DNA of 64,000 nt from Bradyrhizobium sp. B124 (GCF_038967635.1 NZ_CP152413.1:4216001-4280000), one strand, 5' to 3'; counted from the stretch's first letter, positions 44,464 through 53,559 are shown. Translations and numbers: made by a program. Notes: generated by a model not told the origin, from the letters alone.

Positions 44464-44832
44464 CTAGAAGACGCCCTTGTTCATGGTTCTGAGCCGCTGG
44501 GCCAGTGTCCTCATCACCTTCAGCGCGAAATGCGGCGTCTGGCTGACGAGGAAGAGAAACTGCTTTTCCGAGACCGGGACGAGCTCGACATCGGTGAGCG
44601 CCGTGGCGGTCGCACTCCTCGGCTCGTTGTCGATCAATGCCATTTCGCCAAAGATCGTGTCGGCCGGCAGGTCCGTTATGGTCTTGTTGCCGACCTGAAT
44701 GCGCACATAGCCGCTCTTGATCACGAACAGCTCGTTGGCCTCCTCGCCCTCGCGAAAAATAATGCCACCGGCTCGGACCAGGCGGGTTTCGATATCGTTG
44801 CCCGTCAGAAGGCTGAAGCTTGCATCTGCCAC
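44464..44832 (-). CDS. cyclic nucleotide-binding domain protein
   Basis: 122 residues that are almost entirely one CAP_ED domain: GGIIFREGEEANELFVIKSG (in part FREGEEANELFVIKSGYV), then the phosphate-binding cassette FGEMALIDNEPRSATATAL with the conserved Arg, and a C-terminal helix TPHFALKVMRTLAQRLR. There is no DNA-binding or effector domain. A GTG at 44832 with GGAAAGGA upstream is the likely start. It lies 63 bases after the phosphate transporter gene on the same strand, so cotranscription is possible. Its ligand and partner are unknown. Confidence 0.82.
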   Translation of the reverse strand: MADASFSLLTGNDIETRLVRAGGIIFREGEEANELFVIKSGYVRIQVGNKTITDLPADTIFGEMALIDNEPRSATATALTDVELVPVSEKQFLFLVSQTPHFALKVMRTLAQRLRTMNKGVF

Positions 44833-44895
44833 TCGAGATTCCTTTCCCCGAACCCGGATGCAGATCCCTTGCATCCGGTTGTCTTGCTGCTCCGG

Positions 44896-46518
44896 CTAAA
44901 ACAAATGCGCGAACACGAAGTAGAGAATGCCAGAGATCAGCATCGCCACCGGCAAGGTCAGAACCCAGGCCATGGCGATGTTGCGGATTGTCGACCATTG
45001 CAGGCCGGACCCGTTTGCGGTCATGGTGCCTGCGATGCCGGATGACAGCACATGCGTCGTCGACACCGGCAGGCCGTATCCGTCTGCCGCGGCGATGGTC
45101 GCCGCCGCCGTGATCTCGGCGCAGGCGCCCTGCGCATAGGTCAGATGGGTCTTGCCGATCTTCTCACCCACCGTCACGACGATCCGCTTCCAGCCGACCA
45201 TCGTGCCGAGGCCGAGCGCGATGGCGACCGCGATCTTCACCCAGGACGGGATGAATTTGGTCGCGGCATCCAGCGAGCCCTTGTAGCGATTGAGCGTCGC
45301 GACATCGGCATCGTTCAGCCCGCTGTCGCTGCTCTTCATGAGCGAGCGCAGCGCCTCCGATACCAGATACATGTCGTTACGCGTGTTGCCGACGGTCTCG
45401 GCCGGGAATTTCGCCAGCGAACCGTACTGAATGACCTGGTCGCTGATTTCGCCGACGAGAACGGCGAGTGACGGATAGGTATCGTCGGTGAGTTGTCGAA
45501 GCGCGATGTAGTTCGTCACCGCCGGACGCGGATTGCCCGTCACCTTGCGATCGGCTCCCCTATCCTCGATCACCTTGCTCGCCGCCGCCGAATTCGCGGT
45601 GAATGCCGCGATCTGGCTCGCAGGCATCGCGCGGTTGAGTGCGTAAGCGGTCGGGACCACGCCGATCAAGATGAGCATGATGAGACCCATGCCCTTTTGA
45701 CCGTCGTTCGACCCGTGAAAGAAGCTGACCATGGTACAGGTCAGGATCAGGATGCCGCGGATCCACCACGGCGGCGGCTGATCGCCTTTCGGCTCGCCGA
45801 ACAGCGCCGGCGTTGCGCGCAACAGCGCGGTTTTCAGCCCGTAGAGCAGGATGGCAGCGAGCGCAAATCCGAACAGCGGCGACAGCAGCAGCGCCTTGCC
45901 GGTGTTGACGGCCTGCGACCAATCCACGCCGGACGTCCCCTCCCGTCCATGCATCAGCGCATTCGCGATCCCCACGCCCATGATCGATCCGATCAGGGTG
46001 TGCGAACTCGAGGCGGGCAATCCGAAATACCAGGTGCCCACGTTCCAGATGATGGCGGCGATCAGCAGCGCAAACACCATGGCGAAGCCGGCACTGCTGC
46101 CGACCTGAAGGATCAGTTCGACCGGCAACAACGAGACGATGCCGAAGGCAACGGCACCGCTGGAGAGCAGGACGCCGATCAGATTGAAGAGGCCCGACCA
46201 GACCACGGCAATGTGGGCCGGCATCGAGCGCGTGTAGATTACGGTCGCGACGGCGTTCGCCGTGTCGTGAAAGCCGTTGACGAATTCGAAGCCGAGCGAG
46301 ATCAACAGCGCCACGAACAGCAGCAGGAACGCCGCATAAGAGGTCTTGCCCGCGCCCGTCGCGCCGACGTCCGCGTAGATGCTGTAGGCCACGAACAGCA
46401 GCGCGGCTCCGATCACGCCGAGATAGATGATGCCGGTAAGAGGATGAAAGCCCTTCTCGAGATCGGGGCCGCGGCGCCGCGCGGGCTCAATCGAACCAGG
46501 TAACGCTACATCGCTCAT
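44896..46518 (-). CDS. pit: low-affinity inorganic phosphate transporter, PiT family
   Basis: 540 residues with ten or more membrane helices. The duplicated PiT signature is seen as FEFVNGFHDTANAVATVIYT near residue 95 and FFHGSNDGQKGMGLI near residue 280 (the second repeat). GLPASSSHTLIGSIMGVG and GLPVSTTHVLSSG are the two paired Pro/Ser/Thr loops. It imports phosphate by proton symport. The ATG at 46518 is preferred over 46548. A three-repeat PHO box about 65-90 bases upstream suggests PhoB control. Confidence 0.93.
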   Translation of the reverse strand: MSDVALPGSIEPARRRGPDLEKGFHPLTGIIYLGVIGAALLFVAYSIYADVGATGAGKTSYAAFLLLFVALLISLGFEFVNGFHDTANAVATVIYTRSMPAHIAVVWSGLFNLIGVLLSSGAVAFGIVSLLPVELILQVGSSAGFAMVFALLIAAIIWNVGTWYFGLPASSSHTLIGSIMGVGIANALMHGREGTSGVDWSQAVNTGKALLLSPLFGFALAAILLYGLKTALLRATPALFGEPKGDQPPPWWIRGILILTCTMVSFFHGSNDGQKGMGLIMLILIGVVPTAYALNRAMPASQIAAFTANSAAASKVIEDRGADRKVTGNPRPAVTNYIALRQLTDDTYPSLAVLVGEISDQVIQYGSLAKFPAETVGNTRNDMYLVSEALRSLMKSSDSGLNDADVATLNRYKGSLDAATKFIPSWVKIAVAIALGLGTMVGWKRIVVTVGEKIGKTHLTYAQGACAEITAAATIAAADGYGLPVSTTHVLSSGIAGTMTANGSGLQWSTIRNIAMAWVLTLPVAMLISGILYFVFAHLF

Positions 46519-46579
46519 ATGATCGCCCTCACGGCCGCGGGAGGACAAAAGCGGCCATGTGACATTGGGACTACGTTTA

Positions 46580-46607
46580 CATGACGCCCATATGACAGTT
46601 CCATGAA
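46580..46607 (-). promoter_or_regulatory. PHO box upstream of pit
   Basis: On the minus strand TTCATGGAAC, TGTCATATGGG and CGTCATGTAAA place TCAT three times at exact 11-base intervals (complement positions 46603, 46592, 46581). The rhizobial PHO box consensus is CTGTCAT-N4-CTGTCAT; here the best pair is CTGTCAT-ATGG-GCGTCAT. It is upstream of pit and in the right orientation for PhoB. Confidence 0.8.
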
Positions 46608-46799
46608 GGGCAATGCCCCCGGCTTTCAGCCGACGTCTAATACATTGACAAAATTACTATAATTGCGCGACCGACTGCTCGCCATGCGTTGGCATGGCCA
46701 CCTGTCCGGCTGCGATGCGCTCAATGTGCCGCCCGTCAGAAATCGCCGATCATGTCAAAGCCGGCGACTTCTGTTTTCCCGAGGCAATGCGTACATGCC

Positions 46800-47234
46800 C
46801 TAATGCTGGGATGCCGGCTGTGCCGGCACGTGCTGCTCTTCGGCATATTTGTGCGCCAGCCAGGACGTGATCACGCCCGGGATGAAGCCGACCAGCCCGT
46901 AGAGGATGAACTGCACGGCGCCGCTTTCGGAGCCGTGCGAGGCGTAGGTCAGCGCCGCGCCGACGAACGCCACGAGACCTACGATCAGCATCCGCACCGT
47001 CGGTGTGATCCGCCGCATATGCATCAGGATGTCGTCGATCGCGCCGAACATCAGCGACGGCACGATGCCGAACAGATAATTGTATTGCAGCGACTTCACG
47101 AACACGACGAACAGCTTCGCCACTTCGCCGCCATTGGTCTCGGTCCAGTAGCCGGACTGATAGGTGGTCATGAGCAGCAGCAGGAAGCCGCCGATGAACG
47201 GCCCGATGGCTGCGAAGATCAGATAGCGTTTCAT
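46800..47234 (-). CDS. DUF5413-like multi-pass membrane protein
   Basis: 144 residues with about four hydrophobic segments: LIFAAIGPFIGGFLLLLMTT, YNYLFGIVPSLMFGAIDDIL, VRMLIVGLVAFVGAALTY and FILYGLVGFIPGVITSWLA. The start KRYLIFAAIGPFIGG is characteristic of a small Bradyrhizobium family that I remember as DUF5413. No active-site motifs. The ATG at 47234 has GGGGCA upstream. Confidence 0.65.
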   Translation of the reverse strand: MKRYLIFAAIGPFIGGFLLLLMTTYQSGYWTETNGGEVAKLFVVFVKSLQYNYLFGIVPSLMFGAIDDILMHMRRITPTVRMLIVGLVAFVGAALTYASHGSESGAVQFILYGLVGFIPGVITSWLAHKYAEEQHVPAQPASQH

Positions 47235-47421
47235 GGCGTGCCCCTGCCCGACATCAGGCGAGTGTAACGCAGTCACGCGACGGTTCTAGGGAAATTCGAA
47301 AGCGCCCGGTAATGTTCCGGGATCATCGCGTCGATGCGCTGCAACAGTTCGCTGCGATACGGAATCGCCCGGACTCAGCCGGGCGATGAGATCGTGAGGA
47401 CCGAGGTGAGCGCTGAAGCTG

Positions 47422-49005
47422 TTACTCACCCCACGCCGCGAAGGCGTCGTTGAAGGCGCGCTCGCCGGGGGCGCCCTTTTCGATCGCGATGATGGCACGG
47501 CGCTGGTTGGTGTAGACCAGCGGCACGTCGAACCAGGAGCGCTCCTTCAAGAGCTGCAGATTGCGCGAACGGTCGGCGTCGACATTGGAGAGGCCGACCA
47601 GGAAGAAGCCGTCGGTGACCTTGACCGCGAGCCCGGCCAGCGGCGTGCCGCGCGCCTGCTCGTTGGACTTCATCAGGATGCCCGGCACGTTGCCGACGCC
47701 GCCATTGGCGAAGTCCTGCGGCAGGATGAAGGTCAATTCCGCGGTATGGCTCGCCGGCAGCGATGAATCGGTGTTGCGGCGGAACGACATCGTCATCTTG
47801 AACTTGCGATCGGGGATGTCGATGTCAGCGCGCACGGCGATGTCGGGCTTCTGGTTGCCCGATCCCTTGACCTGCTCGGTGCGCCAGACCACCGAACCGA
47901 CATATTGCTTGCCCTTCGGATCCGACGGGTCCTCGTCATAGAGCACCACGCGCTGCGCCACCGGGGCGACCGGCTCGCCGGACGACGACGGCTGGCCGAC
48001 GCGGTCGGTGATCTTCTTGCTCGAAGGCGTCGCCGTGGCGTCCTTCGGCGCCTCGACGGGGGCCGAGGATTTGAACAGGCTGCTGACAAGGGTAGCGGCC
48101 TGCTGGTGGAACAGAAAGCCGGTGCCGACCAGGATCAGCAGGATGCCGATCGCGATCGCGGTCTTGAACGGGAACATCGAACCGACACGCGGCCGCTTCG
48201 GCTCGCGCTCGGCATTGCTGACCCGCGAGCGTGGCGGCGGCGGCGCCTGGGGCGGCTGCGGGGCGTAGCGCTCCGCCTCCTCGATCGACTCGTCGTAGGA
48301 ATACGGCGCCTCAGGATCGCCGCCGCGATTTTCGAGGCTCGGCTCGAGCCGGTCGAATTCCGGCGAGGGCGACGGCACGTTGGCGTAGGTCTTGCGCGCG
48401 TTGCGGCTGGCTTGCGCCGCGGCACGGCCGAGATCGTCGGCGTCGGCGGTGATATCGCGGAAGCCGCGCACGCCCGGGGCGGCCGGCGGCGTCGGGGGCT
48501 GCGCGCCTTCGGGGCCCCGGCGCGGCGCAGCCGGCCGGGCCTGCGGCGCCTGGGTATCGGGGCCAGCAGGGGCCTGCGGGTTCTGCGGCCGCGGCGGGGC
48601 CGGCGGCGGCGCATCGGGGCGCAAATTGCGCGGCGGGCGCGGTTCGGCCGGCGGCCGCGGGCGCGCGGCATTGTCGGCGGAATTGGCCTCGGGCGGCCTT
48701 GCACTTGCCTCCGGCGGCCTTGGATTGGCCCGGCGCAGCGGGTCGCTGCTGCGGGCCGCCCCGCCGCCGGGGCGCGAGGCCTCGCGGGCGCGCTGCGCGG
48801 CCTCGGACTCGACCTTGCGCACCGCCTCTTCCAGCGACAGCCGCTCGCGGGTGATCTCGGATTCGGAGAGCGGCGGCTGCACGCCGCGGAGCTGCTGGAT
48901 CAACGCCGTCCGCGCCCGCGCATACAGCGCACGGCGGGCTTCGCCGGGGGCGTTGGGGTCCAGTCCGGCGATGGCACGGGCGATCAGCGGGTAGTAGTCA
49001 GCCAT
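47422..49005 (-). CDS. large proline/arginine-rich membrane-anchored protein of unknown function
   Basis: 527 residues. The N-terminal helical domain MADYYPLIARAIAGL, RRALYARARTALIQQLRGVQ is followed by a long Pro/Arg/Ala-rich disordered segment (residues 85-270), one transmembrane helix AIAIGILLILVGTGFLFHQ near residue 290, and a C-terminal globular domain with VVWRTEQVKGSGNQKPDIAVRADIDIPD (in part QKPDIAVRADIDIPD) and YTNQRRAIIAIEKGAPGERAF. The layout of cytosolic N-domain, linker, helix and periplasmic domain is clear. Conserved in Bradyrhizobium as far as I recall; no known function. It lies 35 bases after purA. Confidence 0.7.
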   Translation of the reverse strand: MADYYPLIARAIAGLDPNAPGEARRALYARARTALIQQLRGVQPPLSESEITRERLSLEEAVRKVESEAAQRAREASRPGGGAARSSDPLRRANPRPPEASARPPEANSADNAARPRPPAEPRPPRNLRPDAPPPAPPRPQNPQAPAGPDTQAPQARPAAPRRGPEGAQPPTPPAAPGVRGFRDITADADDLGRAAAQASRNARKTYANVPSPSPEFDRLEPSLENRGGDPEAPYSYDESIEEAERYAPQPPQAPPPPRSRVSNAEREPKRPRVGSMFPFKTAIAIGILLILVGTGFLFHQQAATLVSSLFKSSAPVEAPKDATATPSSKKITDRVGQPSSSGEPVAPVAQRVVLYDEDPSDPKGKQYVGSVVWRTEQVKGSGNQKPDIAVRADIDIPDRKFKMTMSFRRNTDSSLPASHTAELTFILPQDFANGGVGNVPGILMKSNEQARGTPLAGLAVKVTDGFFLVGLSNVDADRSRNLQLLKERSWFDVPLVYTNQRRAIIAIEKGAPGERAFNDAFAAWGE

Positions 49006-49040
49006 TTCCACACAATTGGTGGGATATAGGTAATATCCCG

Positions 49041-50333
49041 TTAAGCCTCGAACGGATTCTGTACCAGAATAGTATCTTCACGTTCCGGACTGGTGGAAAG
49101 CAGGGTGACCGGGCACCCCACCAGCTCCTCGACCCGGCGGACATACTTGATGGCCTGGGCCGGCAGGTCCGCCCAGGACCGTGCATGGGCGGTCGGCTGC
49201 TTCCAGCCCTCGATGATCTCATAGATAGGCTCGATGCGGGCCTGCGCGCCCTCGCCTGCCGGCAGGTGGTCGATTTCCTTGCCGTCGAGCTTGTAGCCGA
49301 TGCAGACCTTGATGCTGTCGAACCCGTCGAGAATATCGAGCTTGGTCAGCGCCAGCCCGGCAATTCCGCAGGTGCGGACGGTCTGCCGCACCAGCATCGC
49401 GTCGAACCAGCCGACCCGGCGCTTGCGCCCGGTGTTGACGCCGAATTCCTTGCCGCGGCGGCCGATTTCCTCGCCGATCTCGTCGTTCAGCTCGGTCGGG
49501 AACGGACCCTGGCCGACCCGGGTGGTGTAGGCCTTGCAGATGCCGAGCACATAGCCGACGGCGCCCGGACCCATGCCGGTGCCGGTCGCGGCCTGTGCCG
49601 CCACCGTATTGGACGATGTCACATAGGGATAGGTGCCGTGGTCGACGTCGAGCAGCGCGCCCTGCGCGCCCTCGAACAGGATGCGCTTGCCCTCGCGGCG
49701 CTTGATATCCAGCAGCCGCCACACCGTCTCGGCATAGGGCAGCAGTTTCGGTGCGAACGCCGTCAGTTCGGCGAGGATGCCTTTGCCGTCGATCTCCTCC
49801 AGATTGTTGCCGCGGCGCAGCGCATTGTGGTGCGCCAGCAGGCGTTCGATCTTGTGCGGCAGGGTATCGAGATCGGCGAGATCCATCAGGCGGATGGCTC
49901 TACGGCCGACCTTGTCCTCATAGGCCGGGCCGATGCCGCGGCGGGTGGTGCCGATCGAGGTGACGGCGTTGGAGGATTCGCGCAGCGAGTCGAGCTCGCG
50001 ATGCAGCGGCAGGATCAGCGTGACGTTCTCGGCGATCCGCAGATTGTCCGGTCCGACCGCAACGCCCTGCCCCCTCAGCTTGGCGACCTCGTCGAGGAAG
50101 GCCTGCGGATCGAACACCACGCCGTTGCCGATCACCGCGAGCTTGTTCGGGCGCAGCACGCCGGAGGGCAGCAGCGCCAGCTTGTAAGTCTCGCCATTGA
50201 TCACGAGGGTATGGCCGGCATTGTGGCCGCCCTGGAAGCGCACGACGATGTCGGCCTGTTCCGACAGCCAGTCGACGATCTTGCCCTTCCCCTCGTCACC
50301 CCATTGGGCGCCGACGACGACAACATTGGCCAT
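49041..50333 (-). CDS. purA: adenylosuccinate synthetase PurA
   Basis: 430 residues. The GTP-binding P-loop [11 protein letters not shown] is at residues 8-18, the IMP site GGHNAGHT near residue 38, [13 protein letters not shown] near residue 130, [22 protein letters not shown] (in part [20 protein letters not shown]) near residue 225, and [11 protein letters not shown] near residue 300. It makes adenylosuccinate from IMP, aspartate and GTP. The ATG at 50333 is the canonical start MANVVVV; longer starts are not family-like. Confidence 0.97.
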   Translation of the reverse strand: MANVVVVGAQWGDEGKGKIVDWLSEQADIVVRFQGGHNAGHTLVINGETYKLALLPSGVLRPNKLAVIGNGVVFDPQAFLDEVAKLRGQGVAVGPDNLRIAENVTLILPLHRELDSLRESSNAVTSIGTTRRGIGPAYEDKVGRRAIRLMDLADLDTLPHKIERLLAHHNALRRGNNLEEIDGKGILAELTAFAPKLLPYAETVWRLLDIKRREGKRILFEGAQGALLDVDHGTYPYVTSSNTVAAQAATGTGMGPGAVGYVLGICKAYTTRVGQGPFPTELNDEIGEEIGRRGKEFGVNTGRKRRVGWFDAMLVRQTVRTCGIAGLALTKLDILDGFDSIKVCIGYKLDGKEIDHLPAGEGAQARIEPIYEIIEGWKQPTAHARSWADLPAQAIKYVRRVEELVGCPVTLLSTSPEREDTILVQNPFEA

Positions 50334-50682
50334 TGCGAAGATGTTCCCTTCAGGTGTTTCAGAGACCATGATCGCGGCGAAAACGCGTCCGCCCACAGCG
50401 ACCATGCATGATATGCCCAGCCCAAACCGCGGCGCCCGGCCGCGCGCACGCAAGGCGCCTACCGGATAAAGGAAGCGGGTCGGCTGCGCAAGCAAGAAGG
50501 GGGTCGTTTGCGCCTTTTAGAGGGGCGACAAGCCTTTGATATCCCCTGAAAATTCCATGCCGCGCCCGGCCGCGCCGGACTGGCGGGAATTTAATGTTGG
50601 GGTGGCCTGACGCTGGCCGTACGGCCGATTGATCGCCGGGCCCATTGCGGCGATCATTCGCCCGTATCAACCGGCCCGGACC
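50334..50682. other. 349-base region between purA and ybaK
   Basis: Divergent promoter region of two housekeeping genes. I see no reading frame with family character, no obvious operator and no repeat; a TTTAGAGGGG stretch near 50515 is the only AT-leaning spot. Confidence 0.4.
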
Positions 50683-51165
50683 ATGCCCAATTCGACACAA
50701 GCGACGATTGCGCTGCGCAAGCTAGGCATTGCCTTCAAGCTCCACACCTATGTCTACGATTCCAGCGCCGAGAGCATCGGGCTGCAGGCGGCGGAGGCGC
50801 TCGGCGTCGACCCGAACCGCATGCTCAAGACGCTGATGGCGGAGGTCGACGGCAAGCCGGTCTGCGCCGTGGTGCCGTCCGACTGCGAGGTCAGCATGAA
50901 GAAGCTTGCCGCAGCCCTCGGCGGCAAGTCGGCCAGGATGATGCGCCCGGCCGATGCCGAGCGGCTGACCGGCTATCATGTCGGCGGCATCAGCCCGTTC
51001 GGCCAGAAAAAGAAGGTGCCGACCGCGATCGACGAGACCGCGCTCACCCATGTCACCGTGTTCGTCAATGGCGGCCAGCGCGGCCTGCAGATCGAGATCG
51101 ATCCGAACGACGCCGCGCTTGCCGCCGGCGCCACGATGAAGGCGCTGGTGGCGACGCAGGACTAG
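50683..51165 (+). CDS. ybaK: Cys-tRNA(Pro)/Cys-tRNA(Cys) deacylase YbaK
   Basis: 160 residues. The YbaK/EbsC fold shows YDSSAESIGLQAAEALGVDP near residue 25, LKTLMAEVDGKPVCAVVPSD (with the conserved lysine at about 50), KKLAAALGGKSARMM, and GYHVGGISPFGQKKKVPT near residue 100. It hydrolyses mischarged Cys-tRNA(Pro) in trans. The ATG at 50683 gives the family start. A family E palindromic repeat begins within its stop codon. Confidence 0.93.
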   Translation: MPNSTQATIALRKLGIAFKLHTYVYDSSAESIGLQAAEALGVDPNRMLKTLMAEVDGKPVCAVVPSDCEVSMKKLAAALGGKSARMMRPADAERLTGYHVGGISPFGQKKKVPTAIDETALTHVTVFVNGGQRGLQIEIDPNDAALAAGATMKALVATQD

Positions 51166-51261
51166 AGCTTCGGTTCCGATTGAATCAGAATCGAAGCTCT
51201 CGACTCTTGTTTTGACGCGTTTGCTTCACGCGAACCGGTGCCCACTTCGCGCGAAAACGCT
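51164..51261. repeat. palindromic repeat family E, intergenic copy
   Basis: The hairpin AGAGCTTCGGTTCCGAT ... AGAATCGAAGCTCT is followed by TTGTTTTGACGCGTTTGCTTC, ACGCGAACCGGTGCCCACTTC and GCGCGAAAACGCT (quoted piecewise). It is the intergenic counterpart of the sequence inside ssuC at 32863-32964. The first hairpin may terminate ybaK. Confidence 0.8.
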
Positions 51262-51269
51262 TCGCGCGA

Positions 51270-51530
51270 TCAATGCGAGGGCTTGTCCCTGTTGAACTCC
51301 GCGCCGACGTAGTCGGACAGGCCGGACAATTCCTCCGCCGAAATATCGTTGACGTTGAGCCTGAGCTGCATGATCGCGAGGTCGAGCAGATGTGCGGCGA
51401 AGGTCGCGCCGGCCGCCGTCACGATGCTGCGCTGCTCGATCAAGACAGCGATGACGTCGCGCAAGCTGCGCATTTGCACTTGATCCATGGCCCTCTGCCC
51501 GATGCTGGCCGTCGTGATGTGTGTTGTCAT
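51270..51530 (-). CDS. small protein of unknown function in the luxI-P450 operon (86 aa)
   Basis: 86 residues, mostly helical: MTTHITTASIGQRAMDQ, then RSLRDVIAVLIEQRSIVTAA, ATFAAHLLDLAIMQLRLN and ISAEELSGLSDYVGAEFN. Its ATG overlaps the P450 stop codon (ATGA), so it is almost certainly translationally coupled to the P450. There is no signal peptide, no cysteine pair and no iron-sulfur motif, so it is not a ferredoxin. The helical, leucine-rich pattern could suit a small regulatory or membrane-peripheral partner. No family recognised. Confidence 0.75.
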   Translation of the reverse strand: MTTHITTASIGQRAMDQVQMRSLRDVIAVLIEQRSIVTAAGATFAAHLLDLAIMQLRLNVNDISAEELSGLSDYVGAEFNRDKPSH

Positions 51531-52891
51531 TGGGATACCGATTGTAATGTGCTGATGGACGCCGCGCTGGCGGATGAAATGTATGGCAGCCGCTCGGCTT
51601 CCTCGCCGAGATGCAGGATGCGCGATGGCAGCTCGCGGACTTCGATGTCGATCGTCATCGGCGGCGGAATCAGCGTCACCGAGGCTTTCGGCCAGGGCGC
51701 CGGATTCGGGCTGACGGCGGTGAAGCGATAGGCGGCTGCGATCTCGAGCGCGAGCAATTGCAACTCGAGCATCGCAACCCCCATCCCGGCGCAGGCGCGC
51801 GGGCCGGCGCCGAACGGGATGTAGGCGTCGGTGTTGTAGCGCCGCGTCATCATGAAGCGGTCGGGATCCTCGAAATGCCTGGGATCGCGCTGCAATTGCC
51901 AGGGACAGATCAACAGCGAGGTGCCGACCTTGAGGTCGCGCCCGCCGATCGTCACCGGCTGCATCACCTCGCGCGAGAACCACCAGGCGCTGGGATAGAG
52001 CCGGCAGACCTCCTTGACAAACGTCGCGCTCAGATTGGCGCGTTTCACCGCATCAAGCCGGAGTTCGCCATCGTCGCCAAGGCACTCCGCCGCCTCGTCG
52101 GCAATGTCGTCCATCAGGGCGGGATCGGCGGCCATCTGGTAGAACATCCACGCCGCAGTCGAACCCGTGGTGTGATGGCCGGCCAGCAGCAGTGTCAGGA
52201 TCTCGTCCTCGAGATCGCGATCGCTCAGGCCGAGCGCCTCGAGATCGCGCAGCGCGCTGCTCGAGCCCGCCTTGCGGCGCAGGCGTTGCACCACCGTCGA
52301 CATGGCAAGCTTGGCGCAGACCCGGTTCTGCCGGCGCCGGTACCAAGCCACCGGACCGAACGGCAACGCGCGGAACATCTCCTCGGCCAGATCGTCCTCG
52401 ATCACGCCGACGGCCTGAACCAGCGCTTCCTCGTCGCCAGACGACATCACCTGGGAGCCGAAGATCGCGACGCAGATGGTCCGGAGCGCCAGCATCGCGG
52501 TGACATGGTGCGGATCGAACGATCCGAGCCGCGCCAGGCTGGCGCCGACCGCGCGGATTTCGGCGCACATATGCGGCAGGAATTTCTCGACGCTGCCCTT
52601 GGCCATGTGCTTCTGCAGCACCGTCCGGCGCCGCTTGTGCTCCTCGCCGCTCAGCATCAGCGAGCTGCGGCCGAGCACCGGCGTCAGCTTCTTGATCAGC
52701 TTGCCCTTTCCGATGTCGGTCTCCGGCGCCTTGAGGATCGGGCGCAGCAGATCGGGATCGTTCACCAGAAAGACCGGCGCAGGACCGAGCCGCAGGGGCA
52801 CGAGCCCCAGCTCGGCCTCGTTGCCGCGCGTCAGCAACAGACGCAGCGGGTCACGCTGGAATGCTCGAACGTCCGAGAACATGTGAGGCAT
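51527..52891 (-). CDS. cytochrome P450 monooxygenase, cotranscribed with luxI
   Basis: 454 residues. The oxygen-binding I-helix reads LLAGHHTTGSTAAW near residue 255, with His in the place of the usual acidic residue before Thr. The K-helix EXXR is KEVCRLYP near residue 300. The heme loop PFGAGPRACAG has Cys near residue 367. A region RRRTVLQKHMAKGSVEKFLP matches the C-helix. It resembles fatty-acid/terpenoid-type bacterial P450s; redox partners are not encoded nearby. The ATG at 52891 has TTGGAG upstream, so the gene begins 41 bases inside the end of luxI; an ATG at 52882 is an alternative. Its position implies control by quorum sensing. Confidence 0.9.
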   Translation of the reverse strand: MPHMFSDVRAFQRDPLRLLLTRGNEAELGLVPLRLGPAPVFLVNDPDLLRPILKAPETDIGKGKLIKKLTPVLGRSSLMLSGEEHKRRRTVLQKHMAKGSVEKFLPHMCAEIRAVGASLARLGSFDPHHVTAMLALRTICVAIFGSQVMSSGDEEALVQAVGVIEDDLAEEMFRALPFGPVAWYRRRQNRVCAKLAMSTVVQRLRRKAGSSSALRDLEALGLSDRDLEDEILTLLLAGHHTTGSTAAWMFYQMAADPALMDDIADEAAECLGDDGELRLDAVKRANLSATFVKEVCRLYPSAWWFSREVMQPVTIGGRDLKVGTSLLICPWQLQRDPRHFEDPDRFMMTRRYNTDAYIPFGAGPRACAGMGVAMLELQLLALEIAAAYRFTAVSPNPAPWPKASVTLIPPPMTIDIEVRELPSRILHLGEEAERLPYISSASAASISTLQSVSQ

Positions 52892-53507
52892 CGTGAATCT
52901 CCAATTGCCGTCCAAGGTCGAGGAATTTGGTCAGGCCGGGATTGTCGGCGAGACCAAGCGGGATTTCTCCGGCGAGCGCCGTCAGCGGGCGGCCCATGCG
53001 ATCATTGCCGATCACCTGCGGCGGGCCGTAGCGGCGGGTGCGGATCTCCATGCGGGTGAGAAAGCGCTCATAGGAAAGGTCGGCGAGCGCCACGAGCGCC
53101 GCCGCCCCGCGCAGCTCGGCGAAGCGGAACATCAGCGCGTAGTTGACGCGTGCCGTCCGCGACCTCGCGACACCAGGCAGCACGCCGAAACGGCTGATTT
53201 CCCAGGCGTCGCGGCGGCTCGGAAAGCGGCGCACCGCAAGCTGCGGGAACACCGACTTGGTCAGATAGGGATAGTCGGTGCGGATCGCCCGGAAGCCACC
53301 GACCAGCTCGGCGCCTGCGAACAACAGGCAGTGCTCGGTATACCAGCTGTCGAACTGATCGCGTTCGACGTCGCCGGTCGTGCTCAGAAGCCAGCCGCAA
53401 TGGTCGACGAACAGCCGCTTGCGCAGCCGCAACATCGCCCCGACATGCGCCGGATCAAGCTCTTCCCTGGTGATGAGTGCATGATATCCGTCCAATGAAT
53501 GCGGCAT
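52851..53507 (-). CDS. acyl-homoserine-lactone synthase (LuxI family)
   Basis: 218 residues. Conserved LuxI residues are Arg29, Phe33, Trp39 (RKRLFVDHCGW), Asp50 and Asp53 (VERDQFDSWY), Arg73 (GFRAIRTDYP), Glu103 and Arg106 (WEISRFGVL). It makes an acyl- or aryl-homoserine lactone from SAM and an acyl carrier or CoA donor. In Bradyrhizobium the relatives are BjaI (isovaleryl-HSL, CoA-dependent) and BraI (cinnamoyl-HSL); the sequence alone does not tell me which. A strong GGAGGAAAGG precedes the ATG. Its 3' end overlaps the P450 gene. Confidence 0.93.
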   Translation of the reverse strand: MPHSLDGYHALITREELDPAHVGAMLRLRKRLFVDHCGWLLSTTGDVERDQFDSWYTEHCLLFAGAELVGGFRAIRTDYPYLTKSVFPQLAVRRFPSRRDAWEISRFGVLPGVARSRTARVNYALMFRFAELRGAAALVALADLSYERFLTRMEIRTRRYGPPQVIGNDRMGRPLTALAGEIPLGLADNPGLTKFLDLGRQLEIHDASHVLGRSSIPA

Positions 53508-53559
53508 TATCCTTTCCTCCAAATGCGGAACATCTGGAACGAAAGGGGCCAAATGTGGT

